Shown: in pieces, positions 45,416 through 54,599 of the stretch
Layout of the letters: every line of letters starts with the position of its first letter
Numbering within the stretch: the stretch's first letter is position 1
Source: Dermanyssus gallinae
Taxonomy: Eukaryota; Arthropoda; Arachnida; Mesostigmata; Dermanyssidae
Direction of reading: 5' to 3'
DNA: 64,000 nt
NCBI GenBank assembly: GCA_003439945.1
Contig: QVRM01002020.1
Span: 389,001-453,000 of the forward strand
Translations under genes and position numbers: made by a program
Notes under the pieces: generated by a model
What the model was told of the DNA's origin: nothing
Seen by the model: only the letters and a program-made list of their open reading frames with translations
Database searches by the model: none

Positions 45416-45868
45416 TTAAACCTCAAAGTTACCTCGTGATTTGAGCGAGCGCAACAACGCAGAGCGTCTAACATAATGTTTTTCTTGGCTTGCCAGACGC
45501 AACGAATATCCTGTCTTAGATTTAGTTGTTATTTGCAAAAAAATGGGCCTTGAACGACCATGTGGAACGTAGAAGACCTGCAAAATCTCAAAACATTGCA
45601 TGAGTTCCTGATAGAAGACGACCCCGTGCCGCTTTAACCCTAACCGATTTTCTGTTGGGAAGTCTCCACCCGGGCATTTCAGAAAAGTTTGTCCGGAAGA
45701 CGATACAATATTTGCTCTTGCGTCCTTGGTTTTCACTCTGACTGCTTCAAAAATCCCGAAAGTTGCAGAACAGCTAAGATTGTGACGTTCGATAATGAGG
45801 GATGTATCCTTTGGCCTTCCAATTTTGCCCTTCACTGTGGATCGTTCTTCGATGATCTTCGTGGGCAC
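45416..45868 (-). CDS. hypothetical 150-residue open frame
   Basis: One of the longer non-repetitive frames. The C-terminal part (FYVPHGRSRPIFLQITTKSK, then LASQEKHYVRRSALLRSL) is basic. It vaguely resembles the RNA-binding C-terminal part of LINE ORF1 proteins (R-P-I followed by a basic helix). No zinc knuckle or coiled coil is seen, and no other LINE part adjoins it with certainty. It ends next to a TA tract (45873-45886). It is probably transposon-derived or a chance ORF. Confidence 0.2.
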   Translation of the reverse strand: MPTKIIEERSTVKGKIGRPKDTSLIIERHNLSCSATFGIFEAVRVKTKDARANIVSSSGQTFLKCPGGDFPTENRLGLKRHGVVFYQELMQCFEILQVFYVPHGRSRPIFLQITTKSKTGYSLRLASQEKHYVRRSALLRSLKSRGNFEV

Positions 45869-46221
45869 CTTTATATATATATATAGCTTTTAAATACCTT
45901 TATGTTGTCCTAAAGTGATACTGTGTAAACTCCGATTCGTGCGGTATCTGTGCACCGTCACGAGCGCCCTCGGTTACCTCGCTAGTGACTCCCATACTCG
46001 CCGAGCAACTATTTCTACGCTACTAATACCTGCGCATACCTTTGCTGCGACTGTTTTCCACAGGGATCGATGCGGCGCGCTTCCAAACAGCCATCTTTGG
46101 ACGATTAGTCAAACCCCCCGCACCCCTGATTGGCCTAATTATCGATCAGGATAGTCGTGTCGATGAATTGTGATGATGAAGGGAATGTAGGTAATAGTTA
46201 GGTAGAGCTGATGATAGTTAG

Positions 46222-46290
46222 GTCGAGCCCGGTGGCGTGGTGTTTTCGAGTGCGACATGCGATGCAGGTGCACGTGTTCAAGCTCCACCG
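46222..46290 (+). mobile_element. tRNA-headed SINE-like element, family C copy 3
   Basis: GTCGAGCCCGGTGGCGTGGT at 46222-46241 matches the heads at 1283 and 43073 (minus). The A-box-like TGGCGTGGTG is at 46233-46242 and a B-box-like GTTCAAGCTCC at 46276-46286, about 43 bases apart. The body after 46290 does not match the other copies. Confidence 0.55.
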
Positions 46291-46299
46291 TTTATAAAC

Positions 46300-48186
46300 G
46301 GAATCTCTTGTAGTTATGCCTATTAAGCTAAGGCAGTACGCCTCCCGATTGGTACCCCGTATTGACTAAGCCCGGGGCCCGATTAACCAGTCGGTCCGAA
46401 AATCAGCGCGCAGACACCTATCCGTTAAGCAGTAAGCCTTAACAGCCCTCGCAAGGGCCACGAAAATATAAATTCGCAGCCACCTAATCTATAGCGTGTG
46501 CCTGGCCTTTACTAGTTTGGCCATGTGCCATAGGGAATGTTACTATTGAGAGTTTACACATCTGGTCAATGCTTTCTATTGCGCTGAAGATACCCACAGC
46601 ACGTATAACTCGCGCATAGCATGCAACGATGCGGAAAGAGAGCCACAGTTACTCACGCAATTGTATTTATGGGGTACGGTCCCACAAAGCTATGCAAAAG
46701 CAAATACGTGGACGCTAAATGTTGGCTGAGGGTCAGCCCGAAAAGGGTTAGGAGCTTACGAAGAGAGAGTCAACAAGATGAGACCGCTGATAGTGAGTAC
46801 TGATAAAGGGGGGTACTACACGATAATGATAATGCTGATTATGACGGGTGGGTTGGCAGCAATCAGGTTAAGGGTAAAGGTGGTGGCAATGCTAGTAAAG
46901 GCAAAGTTGGCAATTGTGATATTGGTGATGATGGTGGGGTGATGTTGAAGACAAGACAGAGCGATATGGCTACGGGGTGAGGATTATTCAGGTAGAGATG
47001 AGTAATGATAATGACTCAGCAGGTCGGATATTCTTCTAATTAATTAGTTCCGAGGCACACTGCAGATTTTCGCACGAATCGATTCCGATAGTCGCAAGGA
47101 TGTTATGCTCACTAATGTTTATGATGGACTTTCACGGTAAATTTTAAATTTAGCGCTACGTTCAAAGAGCTACGCACAAACACCTCCGCAGCGTTTAAGG
47201 ACATCTGGAACAAAAATGTATATATATATATATATATATATGTTTGTGGCAAGTGCAACCATTCGTAGGTTTTAATCTTCTAAGTTTAAATAGTAGAGCA
47301 TAATAAAAAGTGTGATAATGCTAAACGACACCGCAACTGGCGTAGCCGGCTTTCCGCTAGGTAGATTGGCGCAAAACTAACATATGAGTATATTGGATTT
47401 GTTTGCCCACCAATATTCAACTGTCTGGGCCTTGCTGGGTATTTGACATTGCCAAATGGAAGGTGTTTCGAAATGTTGCCCAACCAGCGATGCTTCGATT
47501 CGCTGAAATTACAACAGAAACAACAACATCAATAACAACATCAACAAAAACTTGTCGATATTCAACGTAGTCTTTCCAATGAAACTCGCGCATTCGTGTG
47601 CCATTCAGTTATGCCATATCTGGTCGATCTGCTTGCACAGTAGGCACACAGGAAGACACAAAAAGAAGCAGAAAGAGAGGCGTTCTCCTCGCTACGACGA
47701 TAGTCACGTACGGGACGCTGCGTAATATTAAGAGAATACACGCGGCGCACAATCGGCGCATCACAAGACATCACCTCTCTGGATCGTTCTTGCCCTTGTG
47801 TTGCATTGCGCGTGTACATGCGATGCAACGCCGAGACGGGCGATCGCAATCCGAACTCCAACTACCATTGCTGCTGCTGAAAAATAGCATTCGTTTTTGG
47901 TTCCGTGGCTGGGATGGGTACGTAGTTGACTGAGCCGAGGGCGTGCCCTTCTCTCTCTCTCCCCCCATTCGCTCTCGCTCTCTCTCTCTACCAACCCCCT
48001 CCTTCATCTCCTCTTTCACCTTGTTCTTATTTTTCATTGAGATACAACAGTACGCAGAGTAGCAGTAACCGAAGCGGAGGCCACAAGATTCTAGTGTCGT
48101 GAACCTTCGTCTGGTCTCGGCTATCCTTCGTCCTCTACGGGCTTGGAACTTATGGCTCCTGTGGTATATCTTCAATGCACGAGGGC
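46300..48186. other. no recognisable gene
   Basis: A short TA tract lies at 47218-47240 and CT-rich DNA at about 47950-48000. Open frames to 140 residues (47771-48193, minus) are Arg/Glu-rich from the CT complement. Confidence 0.45.
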
Positions 48187-48400
48187 CGGACATGTTAAGA
48201 CATCTGGGGTTTCCCCAAGAGTCCTTGTGGCAGCACGGCCGCTGACTCTCAGCGGTTCATAGTTTATCATCTATTCTCAATGAGCATCAATCAAATAAAA
48301 TTCGATTAACAACAGCAGGGATCGAATCGGCGACACCCCGGTAGATGACAACCATGACTAGCACCCCACTAGTCCACCCTAGACCACGCCGCCACATCGT
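48187..48400 (-). mobile_element. SINE family B, copy 1
   Basis: On the minus strand it begins ACGATGTGGCGGCGTGGTCT with an A-box-like TGGTCTAGGGTGG (48386-48374). A B-box GATTCGATCCC is at 48328-48318. It continues TTGAGAATAGATGATAAACT, GCTGCCACAAGGACT and AGATGTCTTAACATGTCC. The copy at 61442-61733 follows the same order. The palindromic 3' tail is missing here. Confidence 0.7.
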
Positions 48401-49040
48401 CTGGTCTGATCTGAGCCGACTGGTGCAGGTTGAGCCAGTGAGTCGGCTCAGTACGCCGGTCGCTGTACGCAGCACCGTTATTTGTACCGACGATGCACGC
48501 GTATAGTAGTGGCTAGTAGATCTGTGTAGGTGTACACACATCCGCTAGGGTCTCTGTGTGTGCATTGACGCGTCGTGTCTACGTGTCGAGTAGGATGAAT
48601 GTGCAGTGCCTGTCCACCTGTACATTGTAGACAGGCTGGGCGTACGAGCGTCCCAGGTAGCGGCCGTGATGCGTGTGCAGATGCGCGGGGGGCGGGGGGA
48701 GGCGCTCTATGGCCGCGGTGTAGCGGTCAAGGCAACGCCGTCACCTCCGCCCTCAGGCTTTCTGGCACTCGCTCTCTGCTGGATTGGTCTGGTCTGGCCT
48801 GGCCTGGGCTGGACAGGTGTCCGGACGCCGGCCAGGAGATCGCGTTAGACGTAGCAGAGGGCGGGGATGGGGGATTTGAATATGGCAACGTTGTCGTCTT
48901 GCAACGCCCCAACTGTCGTTCGTATCGCAAGCCCCAAAGCAACGATGTCGCAGGGTAAGGACGGATCAGCAGCGCGCGAGGCTGCAATCAATCCAAAAGC
49001 TTTTCAACCGGAACTGCTCGACCAAGCATGTAAGCAAGTC
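48401..49040. other. GC-rich stretch, no gene recognised
   Basis: Overlapping open frames on both strands without domains; G-rich runs near 48690-48705. Confidence 0.45.
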
Positions 49041-49380
49041 AATAATTTAGCCTACTGTTGCTATTGTTGCTGCTGCTGCCGTGGCGATTATTGCTGTTGA
49101 TGCTGACGTTATCGTTGTTCGTAGCTGCTGCTGCTGTTGTTCTCGTCGTCATTGATGTCGTTATTGCTGTCGCGGTTTCTGCTGCTGTTGCCCTTTTGAT
49201 ATTGTTGTTGTTGCTGCTGCTGCTGCTGCTGTTGTTTTTCCAACGACCATGTTGTTGTCGTCAATGTTGTCATTGCTGCTGTCGCGGTTTCTGCTGTTGT
49301 GGCTCTGTTATTGTTGTTGTTGTTACTGCTGCTACATCTACTGCTGTCGTGTCTCTATTGACATTGTTGTTCGTCTAATT
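49041..49380. repeat. CTG/GTT trinucleotide-rich tract
   Basis: Imperfect TGC/TTG repeats, longest at about 49200-49235. Two overlapping Leu/Val- or Cys-rich frames here are artefacts. Confidence 0.85.
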
Positions 49381-49680
49381 GTTGCCTCATCACCGCTATT
49401 ATTACATGTTACTAGTTTTGTGCTAGACTACCTACCGGTCAGTTGCCGTATCGATATAGCTCTTCTTCGCAGTGCTGTCATTATTACTGTGACTACCACG
49501 AAGGGGCGGCGGGGGGGCGGAGGCGGGTCGGTGGGGGGAAAGGTCAATGAAGTAGTATTCATTTTGGCAGTCCGTACACGCACGCCATAATCACCTACGC
49601 TAATGGTTCTGGTCCTGGACACACAGTCAGTCGTTGCCGCATTTATTGCCGGCTGCGATCCTGGCTGTTGCAAGTGTTAG

Positions 49681-49801
49681 AGTTGTTGTTGTTGTTGATA
49701 TTGTTGCTTTTGCTGTGGTTATGATCGTCGCCGTCGTCGTTATCATCGTGATCATCATTATTGCTGTTGTACGTTGATACTGGTGTCAAGTGAAATTGCT
49801 A

Positions 49802-49847
<46 letters not shown>

Positions 49848-49858
49848 TATTATTTATC
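49681..49858. repeat. (GTT)n and (ATT)n tracts
   Basis: A GTT run at about 49681-49700, then about 19 ATT units at 49801-49858. Confidence 0.93.
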
Positions 49859-49964
49859 ATTATTTAGTTAATACAATTGTGAGGTATGAACGTTTAAATC
49901 ATGTTTATCCTGCTCTGTTCGCTTTCTGTCAGTTCATGGCGCCTATAATGAAAGCCACGTTCCC

Positions 49965-49966
<2 letters not shown>

Positions 49967-49995
<29 letters not shown>

Positions 49996-49996
49996 G
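49967..49996. repeat. (ATT)n microsatellite
   Basis: About ten ATT units, about 110 bp after the previous tract. Confidence 0.92.
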
Positions 49997-50278
49997 TTTG
50001 CGTGTGACGGGCGTTGCGTGTTTTCAAACGTGCAGTAAATACCAGTATGTACCTGTAGATGTTTGTCAGCTGCTCTACTACCGACTACTGACTACTGACG
50101 ATCTATCTGACTTGAACCTCTTACCTCCTCGCTCTGATTGGACGCGCAGCACGTACGCGCTGTTAACAGCTGTAAAATGCTGCTGCTGCTACTTTTGTTT
50201 AGTAATTGCGGATTCTCGGCAGAAGTTGCATGAAGCAAACGTCTCACATTGATATCTGGAAACGAAGCAACACAACTG

Positions 50279-50340
50279 CGCTCACTTAGAAATATTCAAA
50301 TTCTTCAACTGCATTCACTAGGAAATATTCAAATTCGCAA
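50279..50340. repeat. 33-bp direct duplication
   Basis: Two units containing CACTTAGAAATATTCAAATTC and CACTAGGAAATATTCAAATTC, about 33 bp apart, adjoining the minisatellite at 50430. Confidence 0.8.
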
Positions 50341-50429
50341 ACTATACAATGTTACCTACAACTATGCAAAACAAATAATTGAATTTAAAGGGCATCATTG
50401 GCTCAATTGGTTGTTCATTCAATTCAAAA

Positions 50430-50551
50430 GCAGATATAACAACGTTTCTAACAGATATAATAACATTTCTACATTTAACAGATATAATAACATTTCTACA
50501 TTTAACAGATATAATAACATTTCTACATTTAACAGATATAATAACATTTCT
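50430..50551. repeat. 27-bp minisatellite, about 4.5 copies
   Basis: Units start at 50451, 50478, 50505 and 50532, each beginning ACAGATATAATAACATTTCT. A diverged partial unit lies at 50430. The period is a multiple of three, so a nine-residue repeat (NRYNNISTF) appears in translation; no gene is supported. Confidence 0.95.
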
Positions 50552-50931
50552 AAGATAATATATCGGTGAAATTGTGATTTGTTTCGGTTTTGCGTGTTGT
50601 ATAAGGGTCACCCAAAATGTTATCACTTTTTTTTACATACATCACGTTCGATTACATTAATTCAAGCTTCAATATTGGTCTTTAGTTTGCCGATGGGATT
50701 GGCGGACACACCGGGCGGCAATTTAGTCTAGATTGTTGTAAAACAGTGAGAGTAGTCTTGGATTTCATTCTCGGGTGGAAGTCGACTGCAGCGCCATTGA
50801 TGTCTGCCTGCATGACGATGGTAGGTTGCGTGCAGCTGCATTTTCCGAACCTCCCATATAAAAAAAGGTTGCGTGCAGTTGGTATTCCGTTGTTTGTAGA
50901 GCCTGATGACACGGCTGTTGCGCTACAGTCA

Positions 50932-51249
50932 ATCAGTTTCTCTTGGCGTTGTTGTCGGTGCTGCAGTAGTTTTGAGAACTACTGTGGACCTTTGTGCAAC
51001 CGTCGGCGAGCCGTTGGTCTGGCCGCCTTGTGTCGTTCGTGTTGTACTGGCCACAGCTGCCGTTACATTTAGTGCCGTCTCGGTTGAAATGAAGGTAAAG
51101 GGGACAGTAGCGTTCGATTCATTGTGAGCTGTAATGGTATCATCCAATTTGGTAAAAAGATCTCCGGATTTTTCGGCATAATCATTGTCCGTTTTTAAAA
51201 TCACGTTTGTCAAGTCCCTATTGATAAAAAAAAACTTAAGTGGCATCAA
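50932..51249 (-). CDS. hypothetical Thr-rich 106-residue open frame
   Basis: The frame contains NRDLTNVILKTDNDYAEKSG, then DLFTKLDDTITAHNE, and a Thr/Ala-rich second half. Amphipathic spacing in the first half and low complexity in the second recall the LINE family 1 ORF1-like frame at 12 kb, but no alignment is claimed. It may be a relic of a related ORF1. Confidence 0.2.
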
Positions 51250-52403
51250 TGATGATCAGCTTCGCTCGTTCCATTTACTTTCGACGTATTTCTGTAGCAC
51301 GACATCAAGCTTATGGCCTTTGTATATTTGAGGTCAGCGCTCTTCGGCGCCTAGGCCATTCTTTGTCTCTTGCAAAGCAGCTTCTTAAGCTCTTCACATT
51401 CAGCGTATACGTATAGGCCGTATGCTCGTCCTTTAACGACAGTCCTTTAAACAGACATTTTTAACCAATGCAGTGGTACTAGACTTAACTTAGTATGAGA
51501 CATTTTTGTATTAACACCGGGGCTAATTAAATGTGTTTATGTTACATCAAAAGATTTAGAGGCATCCATCAATCCAGCATTGGAGCTACTCCTGCTATGG
51601 AGCAATCTACCGGACATACCGTGGCGTGCTATCTATTGCATTTACTTCAGCACTGTTTTTATCAACATCTATCCTGTCGATCATGAAAGGCCTTCACGTT
51701 ACACAGAACATGATAAAATCCGTGGGCTGCACATGCCGTAGTTAGATGTCGATCTCTCATCCTACTCAGGGCCCGGCACTCAGTGCTCCTCATTGCTCCT
51801 GTTACAAAATCCTTATGTTCACCTCACTTATTTTAATTTGCTGACATGTGTTTATAGATACATATGTGTATATAAAGTCCATATAGCAATATCTAATATT
51901 GGTATACTAAGAAGTATTTAGGAAATAGAACGGCAATGTTACTGTTTGGTATCTTATAAATGCTCCCCTTTCGTTCACTCACTTGGTTGCATAATCGTGC
52001 GGTGCCTGAGTAGTTTGGTAAAAGTCTCCCGTTAAATCGTCCGTAGTATGCACGCACGCTACTAAATACCTGAAACCGAGTCAATTTTTATTATTTTGTG
52101 ATTAAACATGTTAGCGCAAATTAAACTCGCAGATAGAAACCGCCTCTTGTTTGATAGTTGCCGCTCAGATCGTCTAGCAGAACGACCAAAACGATAATCG
52201 TCATGCCACAAGGGATCAGCTTGTCCCTGACTCGATTTAAGATCTACGCAAACTTATCGTTTACTGCGAGTGTCTATTTTGCTGTGTACTTTTCTGACCG
52301 TCTAACCTTTTTAGACCCCTGATCCAGGAAGGTAACCTTATTAATGACTAACTCATAAAAATCCAAATAGTATTCGACGCACAAGCTTACAATGAATATC
52401 TCT
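51250..52403. other. no recognisable gene
   Basis: A possible weak copy of the palindromic tail (GCTGACATGTGTTTATAGAT) lies at about 51840-51860. Nothing else was assigned. Confidence 0.4.
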
Positions 52404-52611
52404 GATGGTAAGCCAACATGTAGGAACCCCACAAAGAGACGCCCTGACCTGCGTCTCCTTCACTCTTCTGATTGCCGATTTTGTCGAACATTTTCGACAA
52501 GAGTTTCAGAAAGTTCTACCACAACTATGTGCTTGCTCCCACGACTTATTTTACCATGCGGTTTACAGCAATGCATCGTATTCCATGCCACAAACTTTTT
52601 GGTCCACTTAG
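52404..52611 (+). mobile_element. reverse transcriptase relic, palm region (tentative)
   Basis: The plus-strand frame reads HVGTPQRDALTCVSFTLLIA, then DFVEHFRQEF. G-(V/T)-P-Q-(G)-D-x-L-(S)…F-x-L-x-I-A-D is the RT palm motif that precedes the catalytic box. The conserved Gly after Q is Arg here. No YADD follows before the stop, so it is a short fragment of an unassigned element. Confidence 0.45.
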
Positions 52612-53017
52612 CATATATATGTTCTTGTAATGGAGCACTTATCTGTGGTTTTAATAAAGCCCCCCTGCTAAAGGGTGCGTGAATATATATGTGCACATGT
52701 ATTAACTCGCTGGATGCATCCTGGCAGAACTAGTTGGAGACTAGAAGTTACCCTTTGTAAGCGCGCGCGTCATGGGTAGGCTACGTGCAGAAATCGTCTG
52801 CAGCGTGCAGCTAGGTGACCCGCATCATCAACCTACTATGCATATACAAGGCTGTTCAGGTCGTTTTTTAGAATGAAGCCATAATTTTTCTTTTTCTTTT
52901 ATTGTTCATTCGATTTACTCTTCAAGAAACTCAATACACTTTTCTCACCAAAATTTCAGAAAATGTATACCGCCTAAGTAGAATTCCGCGTCGTTTTACT
53001 AAGAATAAGCATTGCCC

Positions 53018-53060
53018 GCAGCCTAAACCATTTCATTGCTGATGAAGTGGTTTAGGCTGC
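53018..53060. repeat. 13-bp perfect inverted duplication inside mariner
   Basis: GCAGCCTAAACCA (53018-53030) and TGGTTTAGGCTGC (53048-53060). The intact mariner at about 1900 has only one equivalent of this sequence, so the second arm was added, probably by template switching. Confidence 0.85.
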
Positions 53061-53200
53061 GTCTTCATAAAGACGCTTTCCATTGAGACTATCCTGCAAA
53101 ATCCCGAAGAGGAAATAATTACGTGGAGCTATGTCCGGAGAATGAGCCGCAATTTGGTTCTAAAAAACATTAGCCATTACCTTTTTCGAAGATCACTTAC

Positions 53201-53348
53201 TTTTTTTTGAGGTTAGGGAAAAATGCTTTATGCACACCCAGCGCAAATATCACTGTCCGGGCGTACAGAAGCGCGTAGGTAGTGTGGGACTCCCCGATGG
53301 CATAGGGTTACCCACTAAAAAACCCACGACCTCAGATGTACCTCCCCA
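53201..53348 (-). mobile_element. A-tailed 148-bp retroinsertion with 13-bp target duplication
   Basis: The mariner alignment is interrupted by 148 bp flanked by GAAGATCACTTAC at 53188-53200 and 53349-53361. Next to the left duplication the insert starts with eight T, so on the minus strand it ends in a poly-A tail. This is the hallmark of LINE-mediated integration. The inserted body has no ORF; it is either a SINE or the truncated 3' end of a LINE not otherwise seen in the window. Confidence 0.85.
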
Positions 53349-53911
53349 GAAGATCACTTACCTGCTGCACACCATTGGCGAGATGCTTTTTGTATCACGG
53401 GAGCGTAATAATGGACCCAAATTTCATTGACGGTTACAAACGTTCGCCAAAATTTTAACAGATTTTTCGACATTTTGGCCAAGTTTCGCTGAGAAGCGGA
53501 AACACGCGCACTTTTTTGCCCTTGATTAAGCAAACGCGGCGCCCATTTTGCTTTTTGTTTTTCGTTTTCAGGTTATCGTTCAGGACACAATGCCAACTAC
53601 TGGAACTGACACCTAAGGTGTCCGCTATTTTCTTAATGTTCATTCGTCCATCTGCAGCAATTATTTTCTGCAACAGCAGCCACTTTTGAGCATGCTGAAC
53701 GTAGTACATCCTATAAACTCGTGCGACTTTTTTAAACTCGCTAATCCAGTTGAAAACAATGGCCAAATATAAGCTACGCAGGGTCACCATGAAGTTTGTC
53801 TAACTCAGTTGTCGCTTCGGTCGATTTCTAACATTTAAATGAAACATTCTTGATAACACTCGAAACTCTATTTTTCCTTTTTTTCTCAAAATTACGCCAA
53901 TACGTAGTACG

Positions 53912-53995
53912 ATGATGTTGTTGTTGTTTTTGTTTTTGTTGCTACTGTTATTGTTGTTGCTACTGTTGTTGGTATCGTTGTTGTTATTGCCTTGC
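53912..53995. repeat. GTT/CTG-rich tract
   Basis: Imperfect TTG repeats replace the missing mariner terminus. Confidence 0.85.
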
Positions 53996-54566
53996 TGCAG
54001 CAGCTACTACTGCGTAGCGACTCTGTTCGCGTTTGCCACCGAGAGATGTTTCTCCAAATTCAATATTGAAAAACATATTGTGGAGCTGATGTCGGTGGTT
54101 AGACGTCCCATAGCACGGCCACTGCAACGTTGACGGAGCTCCAGCTACTCCGGCCAGAGCCATTGCTACCGTTGATGTTGCTGCTGATCCTACTGTCGTT
54201 AGGATAGGTAGTACAACCGCTCGCATGGCGGTGGCATCATATCCAGCCATTGCACCTTTTTTTTTTTGTTTGCTGAATCCGACCGTTTGGCTGTACGTCC
54301 GCCCGTCCCTCTGCTCTGACTGCCTTTCACCCAATCCCCACTCAGCTGGCATTCTACCACGCTACAGTTTGTACCAGCGCTACTCCACTAGCTACGTCCA
54401 CCGGCGCCAACACAGAGTTTCCACAGCCGCCCCCGTCGCCGGCACCATCACCGCGGGCGCTGCTAAACCGAATCAAATTGTACTTTCGAAGTTTCCCTAT
54501 TCTGTCTACAGGCAGTGTACGCCCTAGAGCAGACAAAAAGTATATATAGGCTCGGATTCGATCAGT

Positions 54567-54599
<33 letters not shown>

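Larger units (their letters stand above)
52847..53911 (-). mobile_element. mariner, same family as 1.7-kb element, decayed copy
   Basis: It aligns in order with the element at 1715-3007. The left end (TTTTTTAGAATGAA) matches, as do AACTCAATACACTTTTCTCACC, GTAGAATTCCGCGTC and the N-terminal helix-turn-helix region (frame 53455-53790, RMNIKKIADTLGVSS). It has lost about 250 bp holding the second catalytic Asp and its right terminus, where it passes into a GTT tract at 53912. It contains an inverted duplication (53018-53060) and an A-tailed insertion (53201-53348). Confidence 0.82.

Noticed and set aside
48599..48958. 119-residue GC-rich plus-strand frame
   Set aside because: Overlaps open frames on both strands; GC-rich DNA with few stops and no domain.
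50430..50551. CRISPR array
   Set aside because: Units follow each other without unique spacers; this is a tandem minisatellite.
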